A stretch of 64,000 nucleotides of DNA from Haliclystus octoradiatus (taxonomy: Eukaryota > Cnidaria > Staurozoa > Stauromedusae > Haliclystidae). Made by a program: the position numbers and the translations under genes. The stretch is taken from the NCBI GenBank assembly GCA_916610825.1, contig OU744449.1, forward strand, positions 7,770,243 to 7,834,242, written 5' to 3'. Shown here in pieces: positions 1 to 12,800 of the stretch (position 1 is its first letter; each line of letters begins with the position of its first letter). The notes under the pieces are model-generated. The model searched no databases. It was not told the origin of the DNA and saw only the letters and a program-made list of their open reading frames with translations.

Positions 1-294
1 CTGTTTTTGATACATGCACAGTGCACACAATAGGGTCAAAAATTATAAATGATAAAAAATGATAAAAAATTGTTAAGTTGAGGTAAAAATTTTGATTTTC
101 CATATTTTATGATTTGATACTATTGCTTTCAAATAAAATGTTTTATATGTCTACCTCAGTTTACTACACTATCTCACAATGATAGCTGATTTCAGTTATT
201 GCAGGAATTGTAAACTTTGCAATATAAATTTTATGAAAACTATGTAAATTAAAAAAGATTTGAGGATACTGCATTTCTATATTTTATATACAAC

Positions 295-449
295 AGACAT
301 GAGAATTCAAATTTCAAAAATAGTCTGAAATCCAGGATAAATTGAGAAATTTTATTATAATCGATTTCAATGGCAAAAAGCAATAACTAGAGTTTCACAA
401 AGCCCAAAATAGTCTGAAATCCGCCAAAAGTCTGTAAATTCTCATGTCT
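295..449. mobile_element. Short MITE, family 'AGACATGAGAATT'
   Basis: About 155 bp bounded by perfect 13-bp inverted repeats (AGACATGAGAATT at 295-307, its complement at 437-449). The internal words 'tagtctgaaatcc' and 'agcaataactagagtttcac' recur in the copies at 8729-8876 and 8926-9075, which defines a family. Non-autonomous, downstream of the last STT3B exon in the window. Confidence 0.8.
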
Positions 450-808
450 GAATAATCACAATCAAGTAATGCGGATGGTTATTGCCCAACTGAATGTGTA
501 CACATATAACTATTGTATTTCTGGAGTGGTTCCACAAATGCTCATTAACCATTACATGCTGGGATATCAACAGGATTTCAGAAAAGTATTAGAGCTTTCC
601 AGTTACGAGATTGTTGTACAGCCATCGATAAACAATTTTAACTGAAACACTGCAGATCACTTTTGGCATATTCCATGTATAATCTGAGGATATTATTTTA
701 TTATCAAGGCACAGGGGGCATTCTACCTCTTTTAAATACAATTCTCTCTGGAATGTCATAACAGATTTTGGTACATTGCATTTGTACAATAGGCTACATT
801 CAACATAC
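450..808. other. STT3B intron, no exon recognised
   Basis: Sequence 3' of exon 18 on the minus strand. A short open frame at 589-789 (minus) contains a C-x2-C pair, but it reads through the exon 18 donor region, has no visible acceptor and resembles no STT3B tail. I see no final STT3B exon here. Confidence 0.5.
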
Positions 809-3800
809 TTGTAAATCCTGACTAGCCAATGTTCTGTAGTGTATGCTTCTTCTAATTTGGTAAGTTTGAAATTCTTGTTCCCAATCTCAGCATTTCTTGT
901 ACGATCGTAACCAGCAGGTGAACGATGATCAAGCTAATTAAAATCAGAATTAATAATAAGTAAATACTGTTGTAGCCTGTGTCACAAACCAAAGCATCTC
1001 GGAAACGTTAGGTTACCAATACCAACCAAGAAACGGGATACAACTCCAAACAGAAGTACTGTATACAGTCTCAATACACAAGTCACAATTTCTCACCTGC
1101 ATTTCACCAAATCGATTGTAACAGAGTTTATACATGAGAGAATTGAGTAACGCTGGAGCACCACCAGCATCCACTCTGAATTCTCCTTGAGGTGTAAAAT
1201 AATCAGATTCCTGGAGTAAAGTAGAAAGGAATTATTGCTACATGTTCATCTGCTGCTAACACGGATGATAATACAAGTCCTGTAATGCAAATTTTGCAGA
1301 GATCATGAAAGTCAAATGACTCAATTACCAAATGATCGGCTTATGATATAGCCTGTATGCAGACCAATATTTCTTTTTTGTGGTGGCTGAAAAGTGGACT
1401 ATTTTAAACAACGGAATGAGTCTGTGCACAAGCTATAAATGATATTTGGTATGTAATATGCTGTTCAGGGGTTTGCCCACAAAAGATTCAACTGAGGGAA
1501 AATAGATTTTGGTTGTGTAATGAAGCAATCTGCATAAAAGCTCCAAAATGTGAAACATGACACTGAGGCAGTCAAGGTTCTCTGAAAAGTCAAATGTTGT
1601 CACATTAAAATGACCGTACATCTTTGCTCCCAGGGTCCAACAAAAGTTTCAGCCTTAAGCCCCGGCCAAAAGACTTTTTTATTTCGCCAACATTCATCGG
1701 ATAAAATCCAATGGATTTTTGCATTTTTTGGCCAACATCTTGAGGGTGGCCAAATGACTTTTTATTCTCGCCAACATTCATCGCATTTTGTAGAGTTCAT
1801 TTTCGTCAACAGCGGTCGGTATTTTGAGGCTTGGAAGCTAGTCAATCGAGCCCACCAATCCTGAGACAGGCTACGCCATTGTTGACCAATCAGAGGAAAG
1901 TTCATATTTTCAACAAAATTCAACAATGTTGGCGAAATAAAAAGTCATTTGGCCACTTCGCCAACATCGGTAGAGAACAATAGAACTCAACAAAATCCGA
2001 TGAATGTTGGCAAAATTTTTGAATGTATTCAAAATCCAAATTCAACATCAGGCAACAAAATCCGAAAAGGTGAGGGTGGCCAAATGATTTTTTATTTTCG
2101 CCAACATTCATCAGATTTTGTTGAATTCATGAATGTTGGCGAAAAAAAAAGTCATTTGGCCGGGGCTTTATGGAAATCAGAGGCATTTCAACATTTTCTT
2201 CTGAATTTTTTTGTTTAAAATTGACTTTCAATCGTAGCCTAAAAATATCAATTATCTTCAGAATTTGCTGTAACCTTCCGAAATCTAGGATTCCTACCTT
2301 ATCGGACTCTGATTACTTGTAGTATTAAATTCAGCTAATTATTCTACTCACACGAATATCTTTGGGATGTTCCCCTTCAGCAATTCTAACCATCCATAAG
2401 AATTTATTGATATCATCACTTGAGTAACCAATCACACCACCAAAAATAACAAGTACATAATCAACATCTAATGATCGCATGATTTCATAAGCAGCTGTCT
2501 CGTTAGATGACATTGCCTTGCCAACCTAATGAATGATAAGTAACACAACATACAATAGTAGGATCTTTTGTGAACTTTTGCAAAGAAACTTGAATCTAAG
2601 ATATTTGAAAGGCTTAACAAAACGAGGACTACTTGGACCACTGGTCGCAGGCAGACAATATGAATTACTGCAGTCACAATTACCATAATTGCACAAATGT
2701 CAACATTTTGAAAGATTATTCGAGTTTTACTGAATATTAAATGTTGTTTGTCTTAAGCATGTTCCAATCAATGCCATTTTCTCTAAAAAACCTCCTTTCT
2801 TAAGTCAGAAACTTGAGCAAAATGCAGCCATTGCAGCAATTTGAAAGAAAAAATTCAGGAGCAGGCGCAAATATATTTTTGAAATTAAGTCGATAACTGA
2901 ATTAAAATTCCTAAATCATTACTGTATTTAGAACAGTTAATGTCTGAAATAAGCACATTTTCAAATGAGTATTTGCTTGCAGAATAAATTCACGACCTGG
3001 AGTTGATTTCAACCCGTTTATCAAAAATGTAATACTTCACATTCATGGGTATGATAAATGGACTGCTCAGGGACTGTGAGTTATGTGAAATGTTCATGAT
3101 CTATTAAAGAGTTCATACTTTATAAGCTCTTTAAGTTTCACAAGGGTAATATACATTGGATCAAATAATATTACCAATAGTAAAAAGTGTATAAAGCCGG
3201 ACAGAGAGCTCATTGGGTCAGGATATTTGTGTTCACATCTGACATCTGTATTGACTATCCACATATCTTTTGTTACTTACAAGTGCGATATGACTATTGT
3301 TCCATGTATTATTATCAACTAAGGTTGTCCGATTCGCCATTCCCGCAATTTGATAACCGTAATCCCACCACGACATCACTCTGGTAAAAATAATAAATAA
3401 TAAAGATCACTCATTACGAAACTAACAAATTTGTTGCAGCAAATTCAATATTATGGACTCTACAAGCAATTATGCTGCTGCTGTATGCTGTTGTTGCTGT
3501 AGCCTACGATGATGATGTATATTAAAAAAGCTTCACATGTTCTTGTTTCTGAATACAGGCCTACTCTATCTACTGAACTGTTCACTTTGAAAATGATACA
3601 GTACTATAAAATAGTTTTTTGTGTCATCAACGTCAGAGGAGGATACAATATTAATCAGACTTTAACACAATTGATGTTGCTCAATGTTCATATTATTTGT
3701 ATCTGTTTGTAACTGCTCTAATATTGTATTTAATAACGGCTGCATAATTTTCCATTGTTAATTGGTTCTTGGATATGTATATATTTGGTTACTGTTTGTT

Positions 3801-6800
3801 CAAAGTTGCCTTTCATTGCATCAATATCTGTAGCATTGGTAGGTAGAAATATGGGTCTGTTTCATTTATGTACATCTTCTGACAGCTGATCAAACTTTGA
3901 ATCCGATGTGAATCACTCAAAACATGGATTGTATATGCATATCTGATTGCTTACCTGGCATCTGGTTTTGTATTTTGTCTCAACCAATAGTATGCTTCAC
4001 GGAAATCATCAAGGATATTACGGCTCCTAAAGTATGAACATAAACTCAATATAATAATAAGTTTTCACTCTACATAAAGACGACAATGTTTTCAGTTACA
4101 TATCTTACTATTGTGTACAACATATTGTGAATTACTTACCCATCACTATTGCTTGATGCTAAAACGATAGAAGGACTTGAGTATGCGTTACTGGTGACCC
4201 ACGTACAATGAATAACGAATAAGATGAGCATCATTAAAATAAGCATTACAACGATCATTTTCAAATGAGCACCAAGGCCATCGGGTGTTTGTTGTGCATC
4301 AGATGATGGTTTACTTGATTCCACTTGCTGATCTCGCTAAAAAACAACATACAAAACAGACATCGTCATCTTCATCATTGTCATGAACCATGCAACCTTG
4401 GAATCGATCAGACTGGGTGTTTTGTTTAGAAAACTGCTATCAAGGTTGTCTTTTTCGATGCAGTTGATCAAAACATATAGTTAGCAGTTTCTGCATTTTG
4501 AGCCTCAACAACTGTAATAGTTTGAGGCACTATTTCTCAAACGCAAAGTTGGCTGATTCCGATGTTTCCTAGATCACATTTTAAAGGCTATGGTTCAAAT
4601 GCTTGATACACTTTTATTTATGATTTAATAATATTTCTTTCTTAAAGAGCGCATTTATATCATACCATATCTCCATCTGACTTCTTCTTTCTTTTTCCAT
4701 CGTCAATCTGTTGTTTCTTCTTGATCTCTTTTGTTTTATTAGATATACCCTGAATGGCCATATCATCTGTTGTGTCGTTCATATAATTATCAAAAGTTGT
4801 TGAGAATGCAACTGCTGCTAGTACGCATACAACCGGTGTCAAAGTGAGCATCAAACGAACCATAACACCAGCAAAATAAACAGCAGACACAGCATATAAA
4901 ACAACTGAAGGAAAAGAGATGGGTTTAAAAAAACTTTAAAATGTAGTATGAAATCTACATAACACAAGCAATGAAGAATATGGATGTGACACCTAGGCAT
5001 TTAATTTCGAGATGAAAGTTGACGTTGAAAGATAAAGTAAATTGTTTAGAAGACAAAAGTAAATAAATAGTTAGGTAGAAAGATATTTAATTCTTAATTT
5101 ACACAAAGTCTATAGCATGCTAGAGTGCAGAATAATTTTAGATCTATTTACTTTTGGAGTGACAGAAAACACACATTTTGAAAACACAATACACATTTTG
5201 AAAACACATAACACATTTTTAACCGACCAGAGGTGCAAAACACAACAAACATGGGGCTAACATAGTAGGGATTTGGGATAGAGGCGTTTATGGGAAATTA
5301 GGGGGTGAATCACCAACAGGCACTTATCGCAAGTGAGCTGTCAATAAAAGTCATAAAGCGACACGCAAACACTCTTCATAAAGTATTTTAAAAATAGTTC
5401 AAATAACCTGCAAACATTCAATTTGATATTCAGGATGAATTTGACTGTCATGATTTGGCTATGACAAACTTGTCGCCCGGTATTGTATATGGAATGAGAA
5501 TGATAAGTTTTACCACTGTATTTGGATGCGGAGAAACACCCATAACTTATAGTTCTTTATAAACAGATGCATTTCTGGTTTTACGTGCAAAACGATAAGC
5601 ATCAAACTTTTACTTTTTGATCAAAAATAATTAAAGAACAGCACAAATCAACTAGTGTTGATTTATCCCCGGTTTTCATTAGCGCTGCTCCCAAATCCCC
5701 ATGCCACTACCACGCATGTTGTGTTTTCAAATCTTTTGTTGTGTTTTGGACCTCTGGTCCGTTAAAATAATGTGCATTCCGTTAAACAATTTATTAGCCT
5801 ACAAAGATCATAAATAGTTGTCTTGCAGATTGAACATGCAGGGCTCTACTAGCCTACTTTTGAATAATAAACATTAGTCAGAAAGTCATGTTTAGTACTT
5901 CTTGGAGTTTCTAGCTATGGCAATCATTAGGCATTCTAGCAATAAAACTTTACCATATATAATTTACTATTATTTGACTTCACATAACAGTGATCTTACC
6001 AAATACACGTTCATCATTGATATTTTTCACACACACCCATAATCCATATGGGAATGCGCAGATCAAGACATGCAAATCAAAAAAGAACGACACCCATGTT
6101 GTAGGTTGATGTTCTGATACTGATGCAATAATAGGGATGTGAATCTTTGCATACCTAAACATAAAACAAAGTCATTAAAAATCACTATTTGAAAATTGGG
6201 TACAATCAAACCTGTTATAACTGTCATCTCTATACTGTGGTCATCTGTTTATGGTGGTCATTCTTTGTATGTCAAAAATAGTATTTTCTATTGAATCAAC
6301 CTTGTATATAAAAGACATAAAGGCCACCTGCCTATAGTGGTCAGTTTATCTTCTCGTAACAAGCTATTATATACAGGTTTCATTTTTGGCCTTTATGAAA
6401 CGTCGAATAACAAAATATTTGCAAAGTTTGAAACTGAAAAGATGCACATACAGCTAAAGCCCTAACAAGGTATAAAAGCATAGCAAAATGTTTGAGAGCT
6501 CAATTCAACCCCTAATCGCTGATTAATTGTTAACATGCTCTAATTACAAGATGTATGTAACATATCCTTCGACTAGTCAAATGTGGTCATAAAAAGATCA
6601 GGAAATAATTTGTTATTCAATTTTGGTAAACAATTTGTAGAACTACTAGAGTTGGAAAAGGACTAAGTTCAAATATACGTCGGCGAAAGTACAATCAGGT
6701 TTTTGAAAAAGAATATTGAAATCTATCATTTAACATTACTCACCCTGTATCATATAAAGAGTAAAACCTTCCACTCCATGGTGCAACGTAACCTATAGAA

Positions 6801-9800
6801 ATAACACAAACTAAATTAAAGGGCAGAAAAAGACAGACATAATCATTTGAATAATGAACTCTAACACTTATGTTTGTAGCAAAATAAAGCATAGACCTAT
6901 CACATCAAAACGTTTCAGAATTAGTTTATGATCCATAAATCACCTGAACTAATAATGAAATAAAAATTAGGAACCAAATTTAATGTGGAATAAATTGTAT
7001 ATGTACTTACAATTTTGAAAATGAACGTGTTCAGAATTTGAAACATGCTATGTAAAAGTATTAGTACTGTAAATCTATATTATGTAAAACTATTAGTATT
7101 GTTTTTTGCATTTGATGGAGGAGAATTAGATCAGATGGCAGAGCAACTGAACTTCAGATCGGATCATATCTGATCGGTCGTGGTTCAAATCCCCCTAAGG
7201 TCAACTCAGCCTTGACATTATCTGAAACATCAAATGAGTACCATCTGAGGATGGCGGATGGAATGGTCCAGAGGGAATTGCATTGTGAGTAGCTGCGGCG
7301 CATCGTTGCGCATTGACAATCGAGACCTATCTGTCATGAAATCTGTTGAAATTGATCTGCAGTGTCGCGGCTGAGATCAACAAAGAGCATTTAAAATCAT
7401 TGCTCTCAGCGAAAAAAGCCACTCATCTAGAAATAGAGGAGTGGTACGGGTGCCTTCGGTGGGGCGACACTGTCTACATAAATTACTTTTATTCATTCGA
7501 TGATGCTTTTCAAAAGCAATAATCTAATGGCATTGGGATTGTTAATTAATCAAAGATTAATAGATAAAGATTGACAAAGTAATACAGTGTAAGTGCAATG
7601 CAGATTAAGTGAAATTCCTGCTTACCTGCAACTACCTGCTAAATAAGTATGGATATAGCTAGTTCCAATTTCGGTTAAATGCAATGAATTTCATTGGCAA
7701 TTTTGACCTGCACTTTAGCGGGTTACAGTGTAATGATATTTTGAAAGATGCAGAAAAAGTTCCTGTCTCGGTAAAATTCTATAAATTAACTGCCATAGAA
7801 AACAATATTTACCTGCATATGTTAGACCGACAACAGCCAAGAAAACCACACCAGCAGATGCAACAACAAGAAAATTAAATATAGAACGGACATCTGATCT
7901 TGACAAATGATCACGGATATTTTTCAAAAATGCATATGCTTGAAGCAGAGCAAAAACACCTGAGAAAAAATAAAGCTGGATTTCATAGGCGGAAAATAAA
8001 TGATGAATAGATTGAACTATAGAATGAATTAAAAAATGTTATTTCAAGTATTTGTACAAGAAGAAAATAAAAATATCAAAACTAAGGCGGCACCAGAGGA
8101 GGCAGGCGTCTACATCCCCCAGTCGGGATACTTAGCCCGCTTGTTGGGTAAACGTTTTGACTATTGGGTATGGCACATTTTGAATTCAAATATTATATAA
8201 TATTATAGGAGTCTAGGAGGTACATAGTACTTAAGATAAATATATTAGGATCATATAGCCATGTATACTTTAATTTCTGTCAATAGCCTACCAGCAGCAG
8301 CCATGTGTTCACTTGTGCGCACAGGTTGAAATCCAACAAATGGAACTTGCATAGCCAAAAGTAAACCCATGATGTAATAAACAGTATAAGCTGTAATTGG
8401 AAACAAATCATGAAAGAATCTATTAAATATATGTATGCAAGTAGGCTAATATTAGGCTATAATATGTTGGCCAAAATAGGACAAAGCTTTGGAATCTGAG
8501 ATATTTTGAAACTACAGTTGTAGCCAGGGTACGACAAAAGTGGGGATCCTGGGATCCTAGATCCCGAAAGGCTAGACAGAATTCAGAAGAAAATTGATAT
8601 TTTTAATGATTTATTGGTCAAACATCAACAAAAAATATCAGAAAAAAATGTTGAAATGCCTATAAGATTCCAGAAGGCTGAATCTTTTGTTGGACCCTGA
8701 CGATAAATGTATGTTATACAAATTCAAACACATGAGAATTCAAAATTCAGAACGGTCTGAAATCTTAGATATCTTGATGAATTTTAACAGATTTCAATAG
8801 TAAAAAGTAATAACTGGTGTTTCACAAGCCCAAAAATAGTCTGAAATCCACTAAAAATGTGAAAACAATCATGCCTGCATACAGCTGACACTAGGCAATG
8901 ATCTTTTGAGAAAGGTCAATATCTCAGACATGAGAATTTTCAGACTTTTTGCGGATTTCAGACTACTTTGGGCCTTGTGAAACTCTAGTTATTGCTTTTT
9001 CCCATTAAATTCCATTGAAATATAACAAGATTTTGTAGATTTCAGACTATTTTTGAAATTAACATTCTCATGTCTGATCTCTATAATGCATGTAGAAGAC
9101 AGAAGTCAACTGAATTAGCCCGATGAAAAATTCTTAGGCCCAGACAACCCAAATAGCCCTTTCCAAATTTAAAATAACAATTACAACAATAGAAGTAAAC
9201 AGAGATGAAAAAATTCAGCATTACCTGTGTAAATTTTATTAGAGAATCTACCCATTAGAATCAAAACAAAGACATGGAGTGGTAGGAGATTGGTAATGAA
9301 AACATATCCGCCCCATGCTGAAACCTAAGAAACACAACATTTATTATCAATCAGACAATCAGAGATGAGAATTCAGATTTCAAAAAGAGTAGGCTATCAA
9401 ATGAAGGATTATATCTAGACAATAGTCTAGAGTTCACAAGGGTGGAAAGAGTCAGAAATCTGGTAAAAATCTGGTAAAATAAAAGTTGATACATGATTTA
9501 TAAGACTACTTTCATAACGGAAGTAAAAGTCATTGTGTCTAGAAAGTAGAAACCCAGACTATTATATCTTGACAGTCGAATCCAAGTTGAAAATGATTAA
9601 GTCTTAAAGGGGCAAAATTGACTGGCAGAATCTATGTGCTTAGAGTCTTGTGCGTGTTTGTCGTTCATATTATTTCTGTGCCTTACACCATGCTGCAACT
9701 TGAGATGTGAAGCCGCACGGAAGCCATGACAGACATTGATTGTTGAATTCAGTGAATTTACGTTAGCTCAATTCAAATTGAGCTCGTAGCGACCGCCGAT

Positions 9801-12800
9801 CAACGTTACTCCTTTAAGCTTTACGATATTAATTCGAGGGTCGAAATATATAAGTAGCCATTCATCATAAATTTGAAAGTTAATCTTAACATAGGCTACT
9901 CAAAAACGTTGAAAATTTTAAGGTGTGGCTCAAACAGCAATAAGCAAGAATGCCCATTAAAAATTAAAAATACTAAATTATTCTTTTTGAAACAGGATTT
10001 AATGGTTAGCCATGCGGCTGAACTCAAGATCAGAAATACTTCCCTTTCAGTTAGATTGTAGTCTAGTATTACATAAATGATTTATAAAATAGCCTACTCC
10101 TGTAGCCATTGTATTTCAACAGAAAATATTAATTTACCATGTAAAAATAAGATACGGCAGTTAACAAAGCCCAAAACACTGATCCAGTCTTTACACTTTT
10201 GATCTACAAAAGAAAAAATAGTTGAGGTTATATCAATACATTCAATAGTCATGAGTTTGTTTGAAACTACAATCAAGAAATGGTAAGAACACAAAGTATC
10301 TGGCAGTGTTCGTAAAAGCAGCATAATACAAAAAGAACATATTCTTTATTTTAGTCTCAGTGAAAAAAGTATTGTCCACTCAATGCCAGGCTATGTTAGC
10401 AAGACTAGGCATCAATGACAATGCTTATCTTAAGTTATACTTATAAGTTTCAGTTCAATATAACTTCAACAACACTTCATCCTTGTAATAAATGTATCAG
10501 TAAATTTATAGCCTACTTATCAATTGTGTAATATAATAAAAGTGAGCGATATGATAGACATTGCTTGAAGTTTCGACATGTTTTCTTCAAGAAAAAAACT
10601 GCAATTGAGACGGTATCGCTAGATCGAAGGCACTATCAACACTCCTCTATTTCTATAAGAGCAATGATGTTAAATGCTCTTTATAGTGATCTTAGCTGTG
10701 ACATTGCATATCAGTTTCAACAGATTTCATGGCAGATTGGCCTCGTGATTGTAAATGCGCAAAGATGTCCAAAAAATTGTTGATGATGCAGTTGAAGTAG
10801 CACCGAACATCGCTCACTTTTATCACATACCGATAAGCATATAATTGTAAGAAATCTAACACTTACCCATAAGAAATATGTGAATTGCAACGCAAATATG
10901 GCAACACCTTCGTTATCATATGAACCAGCCACAGATCTGGAAATGTAGCCGGGAGCTAGAGAAAAACAATGCAATTATTTGCAATTACTAAATTACGATT
11001 ACAACAATGCAATTAGTAAACCCTATCCTGTCCAATTTACCTTATATGTTATTATAGTGATTTATCAGTCCTTTGAAATGAAAGTTGTATGTAGGCTAGG
11101 TTAAAGGTTTCTGAATAAATGATGATAATGACTTTAATAATAGTCTTCCAATCAACAAGCTAGCACTAATACATTTGTTAAAGCTACAGTAATAACAAGT
11201 CATTTCTTAACATGCGATAAAATCTCTAAATAGGTCACCCTTGAAAACCAAAAATATGCTGTGATCATAACCAGTTGGGACCCAACTCTTGTAGACCTAT
11301 CTACATTGCTTGTACGCTTTTCATGATTAAATATCACATAATTAGAAAATATCAAAATATAAAACCTGGGATAAGAAAAACATAGAAATCCGGAACGTGA
11401 AACGTTTTCTCAGACTCTGACTGTAAGTATGTTTCTAATCAATGCCATTCACATAACTGTAAATATGTCCTTCATACTCACCAATGGCAATGAAACAAGC
11501 TGCAAATAAACCAGCCCTTTTATTCCATAATTCTTTAGTTAAAAAGTAGGTTGCAATTGCTGTCAAACCACTGAAATAGATACAAATATATAAAAACATT
11601 AATCGAATTACAATTACAACAATGCATTTAGTAAACCCTGTATCATTGTCTGTTTTCCTGTCCAATTTACCTTATATGTTATTATAGTAATTAATCAGTC
11701 CTTTGAAATAAAAGTTGTATGTAGGCTAGGTTAAAGGTTTCTGATCGAAAGCAGCGAATTAATCGAAAGACATATCAGAGAATGAACAGAATTAGGCCTA
11801 CAGAAGTAATATCTTCATGTAATCAGATGCTATTTGAATCACCTTAAACTGCATCAGTTACCGGCTAGTTATCATAATAACACATATCCTCTATAGGCTA
11901 ATACAGCATATTAATATTTCAGGTAGAATAATGATACAAAAAACATCAGCTGAGGAGATCATTTCATCTGAGCAATATTTGTTTGTAACAATACAAGCTT
12001 TGTATAACTCAATGTATATGAGTCGGGCTAGTTCAGGAGACAGTTCAGCCATTGCTGCCTGTTTATAGGATAAATTGATTTAAATTTATCCTTCCCAATT
12101 TCAGTACGGCAGAAGTTGCTCTGCTGGTGGCCTCGCTTTTCAAACCTATCAATTTCATTTTCATTTCTTCAAATATATTCCAACAAGACTAATAAATAAG
12201 AAATTACAACTGAACTTGATGTTAATGTTATTGGTTGAAATGCTAGGTTTAGGCCTACTGCAAATAGTGTTTGAAGTTCAAGTTTATCTACTTGGTGCGA
12301 TTGCGCAGATAAAACGACACTGGGCTAGCTCATCAAGGTCTGTTTACATAGATAATTTTTGTCTCATCTCGGTGGGATCTTCATCAGGTGAGATCCCACC
12401 CGAGCGACAGGAGCCCTAGCCTGGCAGGCTAGCCTGGCAACCATGTAAACATACTACAGCAGAACAATAGAGAACAATAGTGGAGGACATCGTTTCGATC
12501 TAACACACAAAGGTGGCGACTGGCGACCAGGGTCCGACAAAATGTTTTAACTTCCGCAAACTTCAACCTTTTAGATAAACGTTTGAGTAACTGTACTGAC
12601 ATAAAATCGTAGAAAGAAGTTTTATTTTTTATAGATTTCTAATAATTTTAATTAATGTATTCAGCATTTTGCTTTTTCCTTCTGAATTTTGCTGGCCTTC
12701 TGCAAACCAGGTTTCCAAGTTTCCGGACTTTGTCGGACCCTGGTGGCGACTCACTTTGCCAGACTAGTCTACCTTGTGTAAACAACCTCTAAGACACAGA

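Noticed and set aside
589..789. Zinc-binding or last STT3B exon
   Set aside because: No acceptor, no similarity to the basic STT3B tail; a chance frame.
1610..2218. Open frames of 63-89 codons on both strands
   Set aside because: They lie inside a foldback MITE whose inverted repeats create mirrored frames.
12372..12411. Transcription terminator hairpin
   Set aside because: It lies in an intron of an animal gene, where rho-independent termination does not apply.
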